A DNA stretch of 64,000 bases from Chaetorhynchus papuensis (lineage: Eukaryota > Chordata > Aves > Passeriformes > Rhipiduridae), in assembly GCA_013396525.1 (NCBI GenBank), contig VWYX01000915.1:1-64000 (forward strand), written 5' to 3'. A program made the translations under genes and the position numbers. The notes under the pieces were generated by a model. It worked only from the letters and a program-made list of their open reading frames with translations, did no database searches and was not told the DNA's origin. Below, piece by piece: positions 48,950 through 59,427 of this stretch (position 1 is its first letter; each line of letters opens with the position of its first letter).

Positions 48950-49270
48950 TTGGCTAATTGAATCATACACTTTCATAGTGTGCTACGTATAAAAGTAGAC
49001 TAGGAAATAAGTATAATTAAAGTAAACATGCCCTTCTAATTAGTAATTGTTTCTGCTGTTTTAAGCAAATTTCAGTGGCACAGAGTGGCTGTTCCAGTGC
49101 AAACCTAATAATGAAGGCTGTAATAACAGGTGTAAATAAACACAATGGAAAACATTTACAGTGTAACATGCTAAATTAAAAATGACATTAACAAGCCTGA
49201 TTTTTAAAAAGCTGTATAATTAACATTTATTCAACCCCTGACAAATTAGTGCAATACAAATATTAGATTA
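48950..49270. promoter_or_regulatory. candidate intronic enhancer (homeodomain, forkhead, E-box, SOX motifs)
   Basis: Several good consensus sites lie close together: AGTAAACATG (forkhead core GTAAACA) at 49021-49030; TAATTAGTAATTG (homeodomain) at 49037-49049; then, end to end, CAGGTG (E-box) at 49127-49132, GTAAATAAACA (forkhead) at 49132-49142 and ACAATGG (SOX) at 49142-49148. No coding frame covers the block. The site matches are seen directly. Enhancer activity is inferred. Confidence 0.33.
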
Positions 49271-51532
49271 TTTTATTTATAGCTTATAACATTTTTTCTT
49301 TTTTTTTCTTTTTTTTGTTAAGCAGTAAATGGAGAAAATGTGGTTTATTTTTTCCAAGAACATGTCATATAAGGGCACTGTCAAAGGAAAGGCAAAGAAA
49401 AAGAGAAAGCAAAGATATTTACCCAAAGGCATTTTTTTTTTTGTAAGTGATGTGCAGGAATTGTTTGAATACTTAACAATATCACCCCAGTCAGTGTTCT
49501 TGGTTATGTATGCTCTGAAATAAAACATTGCAAATGGTTTAAGTTTGGAGAAATGCAAGTACAAACAGAATAATATCTATTGTGCAATAAAATACTTTGA
49601 TTCCCCCAAGTGCATCTTCAAAAAAGCTTAACATACTGCTAAGTGCTTAGCATTGATGTCTGTCTCTGCAAGAAAATATCACCAACAGTATTTTCTTTTT
49701 ATGATGGACGTAATAGAATGCCATGAATAGGTAAGCAAAAATATCCAAACCAGTTAAAAAAAGAAGGCTTTACTTTAATTGGTGACAAAACATGCCGTAT
49801 TTTCACATTTTAGAAAACGTCTAATCAGATCCCAAAATAGAGTATAATATATCTGCACCATACAGACAATTTGTTCTCTTATTTCTTGATTTTTTGCTAA
49901 ACTTTTAAGAGTAGAAAAATAGTTTTCTGGTGGGATTAGGGGCAGTTGTAATTTTTTTCAACTTGTCTATCAATGGGAAATCATTGTTTAATTTACTTTG
50001 TTTTTATAATGTCTTCTTGCTATGTCACAAATTACAACACATGGTAGGTGAAGTCAAATATCATGACTTCTTATTCCCAAAGTGAATTTTTTAGACTGTA
50101 TTTACCTCACAGTTGCAAATCCTGAGAGAAAGTGAAAAAGTAGTCCTTGTAGCCACGATTTTCTGCTACATATCAAGGGTGTTCTTAAAGCCCACACTGA
50201 TGAGAATCTTCCTGAGTTGGTTCTGTACGGCTGGTGCTTAGCATTTGGCTTTACATGTGGACTGTTGGGCATATTTAACATGTCAGGAGTTTGAGTTTGG
50301 TCACAAAATCATCTTGCTTGTCCCTTGTCTTTCCTGTTGTTGTAAAATGGGATTCAGTTTTTTGTGCACCAGAGAGTTTTAGGGATGAAAAGTAAATCTC
50401 TAATAGCAAATATAAGCTGCACTGAGTAGAACCCTTTCTGGAATTTTTAGTGTCAGAGATAATTTTAAGTTCTTTGTAATGAAGATATTTTAGAAAACCT
50501 CTTGGTTTTTGCATGTCACCTTTTGCATGCCTTGCATGTCTCTCTAGCAGCTAAGCATGGTTGGTTTGGAGGTAGTGGAAAAGATGTTCCTGCTCTCACA
50601 TCTTACAGATCAGTTTCTGAATTCAGTGACTAAAAAAAGAAAAATGTCTCTGTCCTTTAGCCCCTATATTAAAGAAAAAAAGCACAAATTATTCCAAATA
50701 AAAATTATTGCAAATGTTGGGTGGCACAGAACCTTTATTTTCCCCCCTGGCTCTAAGTCAGGAGAAGTGCACCTAGGCCAGCCTGACAGGTGAGAATCTA
50801 AATTTTGTAGCACCTGTGAGTCCCTTAAGATTGTGGAGTAGCCATATAGGGACTTCTATAGGTCCCTACTCCAGAAATAATCTTTTTGATGTATGTTCCT
50901 CCCAGAAAAGTGTCTTCATTGTTGGGGAGAACAAGTCTTAACTTTGGTAAGTGATAACAGGCAGGTATTTATGAAGGAGGAGCATCCCTGTAATAATGTA
51001 AGGGGGCAGTTTTGCTCATCTGGAAGGAAGATAGCGTGTTGTGTTGTTCAGTGGATAAAGATCTCCCATTCTTTTTTATTTTGTGTATTAAACCTGTCTA
51101 AGAAGGAAAAATCTTAACAATAACTGTCTGCTGGTGAGGACAGGGTTGTGAGGAGAACTGAGATAAAGCAGCCAAGGAGGCTGTGGAGTTGATAGCCAGC
51201 CTCTTCCAGCCCTTCCTTTTAAAGTTAGATAGCATTTCTGAAATCATATCTAAATCTCCTCTTCTGCAAATTAAGTTGCATGACTTAACAGACAGAGAAC
51301 ACAATTCATCATTGTCTGCTCTGCAACAAGTTTTTATAGGTGGGTAGATCATTATCATGTGTCTCCCAGTCTTCTCTTTTCTAAACCAGACAAGCTCAAT
51401 TTGTCCTTTCTCATACCTCACTCCTTTATCCATCTGTCTCCTTTTTCCTGGGCTACATCACATTTTTCCTACAGCAGAGGTCCTCAGGCCAGTGTGTGAT
51501 TTTCTCAGGGCCCAACTGCGGGTCACTTTAGG
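49271..51532. other. intron 1 block, no gene recognised
   Basis: AT-rich sequence with T-runs near 49290-49320 and an imperfect hairpin at 50835-50872. No gene signal. Confidence 0.55.
50835..50872. repeat. imperfect inverted repeat (hairpin)
   Basis: GGAGTA (50835) pairs with TACTCC (ending 50872), and inside it GGGAC pairs with GTCCC, with an asymmetric bulge on the left arm. It may be a decayed palindromic transposon end or chance. Confidence 0.5.
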
Positions 51533-51635
51533 GTGAATTACAGAATGGGTGGGGTTGGAAGGGACCACAGTGGGTCATGTGGTCTGGCCTCCCTGCTCAA
51601 GCAGGGTCACCCAAGGGCACATTGCACACGAAGTT
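51533..51635 (-). mobile_element. short CR1 3'-end fragment, antisense to AFF3
   Basis: About 100 bases match the CR1 3' UTR in reverse: an ACAGAATGGGTGGGGTTGGA segment, then GAAGGGACC, then TGCTCAAGCAGGGTCACC. Coding sequence is absent. It is a heavily 5'-truncated insertion. Confidence 0.85.
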
Positions 51636-54600
51636 TGTTTTCTTAGCTTTAAATTATATTACCTTCAGCTTGATACTTAGGTCTTCCCAACTATTAAATT
51701 ATTTTTAATTTGGTGCGACACATCAGGAACAGCAAAATGCTCTCTATAACCATGAAAAAAACTCAGAAATCTTTATTGAGTTACTAAGATACTGTCTTGG
51801 TTCACAGCAAAATAGAACCATGGGTATTACAGTTATCTCACAGTTTTTTCAAAAAACAGCCCCTAATATAAACCTGAACAAATTCACTGAGCTTATTTTC
51901 TTTCACTTGTGTTAAAAAAACACCCAAATGGAATATCATAAGTTTTTGGCTTTCCATAACCTAGAAGGAAGTAATTCTCTGCCATTCCTTTTGTCACTGA
52001 GAAACTGTCAGCATTGCTGCTTAGGAAATATTAAGGAAGGCTAAATGTAGTAGCAGTTTTCTGTTTAACATGGCATGTTAGCAACAAAATATTCTCTTGT
52101 TAATAACAGCTTCTGGTTTGTTGGTTTTTTTTTTTTTTTTTGCACTGGGATATTCCAGTTACCAAGTGTGAATTGGTTTGTTTGGTTTCAAATAAAAATC
52201 AAGTTCACTGGTGGTGGTCTAGTTGTGTGCTCTCTCTCACCCTCACCTCTGCCATTTTTTCCCCTCACTGTGGCCCATCCATCAGGGTTAGGAAGGAACA
52301 GCAAGCATTTGCTCATCTTTTTGTTCAGTGCTGCTCCAGGTTTCTGCAGGCAAGTGACACTGTGGAGTGCTGCCCACTCCAGGAACGTCACCTCTCCGAC
52401 GTGCAGACATGTGCTGGCTTTTAGTGGGGAAAAAAATGTTCTGTTAGAGCCACCAGAGCCACTCTAACAGTGTCTTTAAACACTTTCCATGAGGTTCAAA
52501 TGCTATTTCTTGAAAAGAATTTGGGTATCTACTGTGACAGTTTTGAGTGGCAGCACTTGTAAGACTAGAGAGCCTGAGAGCATGTGAGCAGCTAAATCTG
52601 AGCTGCATGCTTAGCCTTCTCCTAAGTGCTGGATTTTCAGTACGGTGAACATGAGTTTGAGTGGACTGAAACTGGTTAGGCATCAGGGCAGAGCTTGCCT
52701 TGTTTTCAGAATCCCTTTCTTTTCAGTCCTGTCCCATCCCCAGAGAATTGTGGGATCATGGGTTGATAATCTGCCAATACAGAGGGAGGATGGGTTCCTC
52801 CTGTATTTTTTTTTTTGGGGTTTGTTTTTTTTTTTAACATTGCAGATGTCTTATCTTAGGCATCAGGATTTTGTTGGCTTCCCTAAAGTGGAACATCAGG
52901 ACAATTGCCTTGTTTCTTGGTTTTCTTTAACTCCTTTTGGTTATATTCTATTATCCTAGTGAAACAGGAAAAGAATGAAATTCTGGCCCTTTTTTTAATG
53001 CACCACCTGTCAGAGAATTATTTCAGTCCTAAGTTGTTCCCGTGAAACCAGCTTCAGTGGGCTTACTGACAGGTCACACAAATTTGATATTCTTGAACAC
53101 TGTAGTGGTAGAAGGTCAAACTGAAGTCAGATGTTTTGAAACATTTAAAAGATTTGTAGAAAAAATGACCCAGAGATTTCTAAGCTTCCTAATACAATAA
53201 AAAGGGATCTTTGCTATGGAAGATTCAAATAGAAATGTTATAGACATCTCCCAGATACATGTTTTTAGAATAATACATACAATTTGGATCCTTCCTCATG
53301 GTTTTGCAACCACATATAGAATTTAGATACCTCTTAACACTTTCAAAATGAAACACTGAATAATTTTACACTTTACACTATACAGGTAAATAATATCCTT
53401 ATAATTTACTGTGCCACAAATATGCATTTATGAACTCAGGCTTCAAACAGAGTATGCAGTAAACATAAAACATTTCTCTCTTGTTAGCTTTTGTTGTTCT
53501 TGCTAAAGGTAAAATTTGCTGAGGAAAAGTAGTCAGGGCAAGGCAGCTGTTAGACAGTGAGGGAACAATGTATCCAACTTCATCAGGTCCCTGGCATCCC
53601 TGCTTTGGCCTGGAACCAGGCTGATACCCCCCGACAGACAGCATCTGCCTCTGGCACCGTCCCTGCACGGGCATCTCTGGAGTGGCTTCTGCATCTGTCA
53701 CAACCGTTGAAGCTTCTGGGTGATGTTTTGTCATTTTTATGTAATTTCCTTCAGATTTTGAAATATTTAAATGCATTTTAACCTACTTGAAAGTGAGGCG
53801 CTTGAGCAGTCATGCTGTTTCTGCAAGTTAAAATATAGGAGGTTTTTTTGCAAATGTTTAGGTTTTTGTATTTCTGGCATATTAAGTTTTGGGTTGGATT
53901 TGTGGCGTGGCCGTATCACCACCATTCTTCTTAAGCACAAGCAGAGTGTTAAGGGAGGCACAAACCAAAAACTTTGATTCATATGCTGGGGTTTTTTTTC
54001 TGTAATGAGAGAGAAAAATACCTCACTTCCCATTGCATGTTACTTAAGGAGGGAAGCACATGGATGCTTCTCTGTGCAGCTCTGAAGGTGAGCATGAGTT
54101 ATGTGATACAGTCATCTTTGTAGTCTGAATTGGGACTAGCATGTGTAAGAAACCTACATGAATTACACCAGTCACAGGGCATAAAAGTTTAAAACTTTTT
54201 CATCATTTTAACATGCATCTTTATTCAGGAATGGACGTAAATTATTCTTTTATTCATCGGTATGCTGGTTTTGACTAACTTCTCTTCCTAATTTTGACTG
54301 CATATCCCTTGGGGCGAATGTGTCAAAATATGACAGAGCCACAACAGAACAAGCAGGATATAATGAATAAGGTACTAAAAAAGTCATATGGTTTATGTAC
54401 CAGGCAGTTTTCTCAGGCAGGTTCCAAGGATATGTGGTGATACTATTATTTGGCAAAGCATAAACCTCAGGTCCAGTTTACATTGTCCATTTTCACAAGA
54501 AAGAACTGGGAAGGAATTTGCATTTTTCTTAGTTTAAATGTGTACAATGTCTTTTAGAGAAGCTGGTTAGCTTTGTGGCACAGTGCAACATGTTTGGCTA

Positions 54601-56069
54601 CTACTAGAGTCTTGTGGAAGGAGAGTGAAACATCCTCTATATAAGCATTTTTGTTCACTGTTTGTGTCTTAAAGTTATATATAAGCCACGACTTTCTTAG
54701 GTTCTTGAACCCAGATTTATTACAGTGGTCCTTTTAGTTCTGTGAAAGCAAGCTGCCTATATAGGTGCTAGAGAGATAGATTTAGATATAAGTTTATATA
54801 TATGTATATATTTATATATAAATATAGATATCTCATTCCATTTTCTGTAGAAATTTTTTCAATTGATCAGAATGAAGATGAAATTTCATAATTCCCCATA
54901 ATTAGATTTTATGCTTACAGACTCTGATACAAGCAAATGATTGCTAAAAACAATCACGGTTTCTTCTTATAGTGAGCTGCATTTGTGTGTTCACATAAGC
55001 ACAAGTACAGATTTTAGTGGATTTATTGTTTGGGCATTTACAGAGGTTGATTTTTTTTTTAATCTCTATGATTAGCATAGGGTTTAACTTCTTTGATTGC
55101 TTTATCTGCTTGTGCAGATATTAACATCATCCAAAAATATAATCCAAATTTATTTTTATCATGTAGATATGCTAGCACAGGTCTGTTTAAAATTTAGTTC
55201 AGCCTTACCTGTATGTACCGATGGTTTCTTTGCAATATATAAAATGCTATAATAAGATCTCCATCTATCTATAAAATCTGAAGGAAAGATAAATTAAAAC
55301 AAGGCATCTCAAAACATATCGATTCTATTTTTACAGAAAGCAAACTCAGTGCCTGTCCGCTGAAGATCCCAAGAAGTGATGTTCTGTGAATACATAAAAT
55401 CTGATGACTTATGCACTGACTTGTTAATAACTTTTTTTTTCACAGTGGGGCTGTTGTGTGGTTTCCATAAAGCTGTAAATCATGATTAAACACATAAAAG
55501 AGATTGTCGCTCAAGATCCATTTTAAGCCAAGTGAAACATAATGCAGTATAAAATTTACATCATTTTCTTGATTAACCCTGATGAACCTTCAGTCATTAT
55601 CCATTGTGGTAAAAGTAAATTGGAAATGTTGCTTTGTTAATAAAACATGTATAGACGTTTTCATGAGTCATAGATTTGATGGTTATTAACAGCTGACACA
55701 TTCATAATGAAATACTGTGCTTTGGCTTTCCGTGGAAGTATAATACTGTGTAAGGCTGCAGTCCTGTGTCCTATACTTCAGGACTGTATTTTGGTACCCT
55801 TTGGACAGCAGATAATTTTGAATGTTGATCTAAAACCAGACCATAAATACAGGCAAGAGTTTTCAGAATCTGTCCATTTAGGTGCTGAATCTGTGTGTCT
55901 TTCACTCATGGTTCATAGGGATTCTATGCACCAAAATAGTTTAACACCTTAAAACTACTTGTCTTTGTCATCCATGGAAGCCTGTGAAGCTTTGCTCCTT
56001 TTGCTTGTATGCCAAGAATGTTTTCTAATACACACACTGTTACCTCTGTACTGGTAAAGTGCTCTTAGA
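51636..56069. other. intron 1 block, no gene recognised
   Basis: AT-rich DNA with T-runs (52124-52141, 52808-52835) and the TATA tract at 54785. No gene signal. Confidence 0.55.
54785..54832. repeat. AT/TATA low-complexity tract
   Basis: A run of TATATATA-type sequence with scattered G, composed almost wholly of A and T. Simple repeat. Confidence 0.8.
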
Positions 56070-58302
56070 TCTGGCGTAATGATTTAAACTAGGTTTGAAG
56101 TGGGAGGGGGATAAAACCAGGCTCGATGGAGATGAGCCTAGGGGCGGCATGCCAGTGTTGATGTGAAGTTGATAGCCCAGCTGAAGTGCACCTGCACCCG
56201 TGCAGCAGTATGGGGAGCAGACCAGAGGAACTGGAAGCCACCGTGCCTCAGGAAAACTAGGATACAGTCACTGCCACGGAAATGTGGTGGGATGACTGGC
56301 ACGGCTGGAGTGCTGCAGTGGGTGGCTACGAGCACTTCAGAAGGGACAGGCAGGAGAGGCTCTGGGGTGGCTCTGTACATTTAGGGGGTGTTCTGCCTGT
56401 AGGGAACTCAAGAATGGTGATGATAAGGTTGAGTGTCTGTGGGTGAGAAAAGGGGGGAATGCTGACAAGGCAGGCATCCTGGTGGGAGTCTGTTACAGAC
56501 CACACAACGAGGATGAAGAGGCAGATGAAAGCTTCTCTGGATGACTGGCTGACATGTAATGATCTCTAGCCCATGTTCTTGTGGGAGACTTTAACCTACA
56601 GGATGTCTGCTGGAAACTCAACACAGCAGAGAGGAGGCAGTCTAGAAGGTTCCAGGAGAGTGTAGATGTTAACTTCCCGACACAGCTGGTAAGGAAGCCT
56701 ACCAGGGCCAGTGCCCCTCTGTTCACTGCTGATGTGCTGCTCATGAACAGACAAGGGCTGGTAGGAGATGTGCTGATCAGAGGCCATCTTGGGCATAGCA
56801 ATCACAAAATTATATTGTTTTCAATTGTTGGTGAAGTAAGAAAGGGGGTCAACAAAACCTCTGCCTTGGACTTTCTGAGGACAGACTTCAGCTTATTCAG
56901 GACACTGTTCAGAGAGTCTCTTGGGAAACTGCAGGTAAAAACAAAGGAAGTCTGGGCATACATTAAGAAGAAAGTCTTAAAGTCATAGAAGCAGGCCATC
57001 CTAGTGTGCTGAAAGACAAGCTGGCAGGTAAGAAGACAGGCCTGGCTGAATAGGGAGCTTCTGCTGGAGCTCAGGAAAAGAATGAGAGTATGACCTTTGG
57101 AAGAAGGGGCAGGCAACTCAGGAAGAGTACAAGGATGTCTTNNNNNNNNNNNNNNNNNNNNNNNNNNNNNNNNNNNNNNNNNNNNNNNNNNNNNNNNNNN
57201 NGAAAGCTCAGCTAGAATTCAATCTGATCACCACTGTGAAAGACAATAAAACATGTTTTTATAAGTACATTAACAAAAAAAAAAGATTGCTGAAAAAAAT
57301 CTCTACCCTTTACTGGATGTAGAGGGGAACATTGCGACCAAGGATGAGGAAAAGGCTGAGGTACTGTTCCCCAGGGCTCAGTTTTGGGGCCAGCCTGGTT
57401 TAATATCTTAGCTGATAATCTGGATGAGAGAATTGAGTGCACCCTCAGTCAGTTGTAAATGACACCAAGTTGGGAAGGAGTGTTGAGAGAGAGCAGGAAA
57501 TCTTCTGCAGAGGGATCTGGACATGCTGGATCAATGGGTTGAGGCCAATTGTGTGAGGTTCAGTGAGGCAAAGTGCCGGGTCCTGCACTTGGGTCACAAC
57601 AACCCCAGGCAGTGCTGCACGCTGGGGACAGAGTGGCTGGGAAGCTTCCAGTAGAAAAGGACCTGGAGGTGCTGGTTCAGCAGCTGAACATGAGCCAGTG
57701 TGTGCCCAGGTGGCCAAGAAGGCCAAAGGCAACCTGGCCTGTGTCAGCAATAGTGTGGGCAGCAGGACCAGGGCAGGGATTGTCCCCCTGTACTCGGCAC
57801 TGGTGAGGCCAAACCTCGAGTGCTGCGTCCAGTTCTGGGCCCCTCACTGCAAGAAAAACATTGAGGTGCTGGAGCAAGTCCAGAGAAGGGCAGTGGAGCT
57901 TGAAAAGGCTCTGGAGCACAAGTCCTGTGAAGGAGTGAGCTGGGGTTGTTTTGCCTGGAGAAAAGGAGGCTCAGGGGAGGCCTTATTACTCCCTACAAAC
58001 ACCTGAAAGGAGGCTGTAGCCAGGTGGGGTCAGGCTCTTCTCCCGGACAACTAGGAACAGAACAAGAGGAACCTCCCTCAAGCTGTGTCAGGGGAGGTTC
58101 AGGCTGGACATCAGGAAGAATTTTTTCATTGAAAGGGTGGTTAAACATTGGTGGAGTCAAATGTTCAAGAAAGCGTTTGATGTGGCACTTAGCGCTGTGA
58201 TTTGGTTGGCATGGTGGTATTTGACCCAAGGTTGGACTTGATCTTAGAGGTCTTTTCCAACCTTAGTGATTCTGTGATTCTCTAATTCTGTAATTCTGAT
58301 CT
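56070..58302 (+). mobile_element. CR1 LINE, about 2.2 kb, internally deleted, sense to AFF3, contains the assembly gap
   Basis: The element keeps parts of the ORF2 endonuclease (for example GDFNLQDVCWKLNTAERR from about 56584 and LVGDVLIRGHLGHSNHK from about 56760), the linker up to 57141, then 60 N, then more linker. Around 57360 the sequence jumps from the KDEEKAEV-like part straight to the PQGSVLGP-like part of the RT, so most of the RT fingers/palm is missing. RT thumb and C-terminal sequence follow (about 57400-58200, including SRTRAGIVPLYSALVRPNLE from about 57763). It ends in 3' repeats GATTCTGTGATTCTCTAATTCTG. Several frames are broken. It is not active. Confidence 0.94.
57142..57201. 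other. assembly gap (60 N) inside a CR1 copy
   Basis: Sixty consecutive N. The CR1 reading continues on both sides with only a modest stretch expected to be missing, so the true gap may be larger or smaller than 60 bases. Confidence 0.99.
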
Positions 58303-59224
58303 TTCTTTTGCTACTTTAAGTCAGGTCGTACCAGGGTGAATTGCATGGTAAAATTTTTCTACCAGTTGCAGAGCTTTCAATTTGTGTGTGCCATGTGAAG
58401 TATACCTTGGAGTCCTTCACAGCCCTGCAAATAGCTGTGGGTAGATGGATCACTGTACAGAGCCCCCTGGAAGGAATAGGCTACTTAAGCAGCTTAAAAA
58501 AAAATGTGAGCAAGGAGGCATTTTTTTTTCCGAAAAAGACCTAGAGGCAAAACATATTTTTTCACAATTTTCAGGGCACTTTTTAATTTATTTAGGTTTT
58601 ATTAAGTTTCGGGAAACTTTTGAACTTTTATTAGGTTAATTTATGTGAGTTTTATTTTTTTTATTACTGAAACTAACGCTGAAAATCTTTATTGACTGAA
58701 ATCCAGTTTTCAGCAAACATATCAAAAGGAAGTTCAACAAACATTTTAAATAAAGTATTAAACCCTTACTGCAAAATGTCAAGTAGATTTTTAAAAGGCC
58801 AGAATTTTTTCATTACCTTTTAAAAGTTCAGAACATCCCTCGAAATCAGGCAATGATAGGAGTAAATGCAGTTTATTGCACCATTCATTCTGACCAAGAC
58901 TGTATGAATAATTTACTTATGTGTGCACATTCTCTACAGAGATGAGCCAACCAAAAAAAAAGCTATAATTTTTCACTAATTATGACTATAAGGAGCCTAA
59001 AGAAGAAATGCAAAGGAGAGGGAAAAAAAGGGCACAGGCTTGGCGGTTCATAACTGGAGCAGTTTCCCAAGCATAGGGATGTAGTGGAAAGCAGAAATCA
59101 TTGTGGAGGAAAACAGGCAGAGGGGCGTTGTGTCTGACATCTTTGGCAGAGAAGCAATGTGAGAAGAAACTGATCAGGTCCAGGTATCACCAAGTTAGGC
59201 AAGGCCTTGTGTAGCAGCAGCCCA

Positions 59225-59427
59225 GGGAATTCAGCGCTGGTAGGTTAGGCAGAAAGAAATTGTTCCCCACGGTTGAGAGCAGCCCTGAGGAGAAGGACTT
59301 GAATAGGGGTTTGAGCAACCTGGTCTAGTGGAAGGTGCCCCTGCCCATGGCAGGGGGCTTGGAACTGGATGATCTTTAAGGTTCCTTTCCACCCACACCT
59401 TTCTGTGATTCTGTGGTTCTATGGGCT
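59225..59427 (+). mobile_element. rearranged CR1 3'-end fragment, sense to AFF3
   Basis: The 3' part is a standard CR1 tail: GAGCAACCTGGTCTAGTGGA, then CCCATGGCAGGGGGCTTGGA, GATGATCTTTAAGGTTCC, and terminal TTCTGTGATTCTGTGGTTCT. In front of it is GAGCAGCCCTGAGGAGAAGG, which normally lies several hundred bases further upstream in CR1 ORF2, so the copy carries an internal deletion or template switch. Confidence 0.85.

Noticed and set aside
56581..56988. 135-codon frame that looks like a real protein
   Set aside because: It is the endonuclease part of a dead CR1 LINE, not a host gene.
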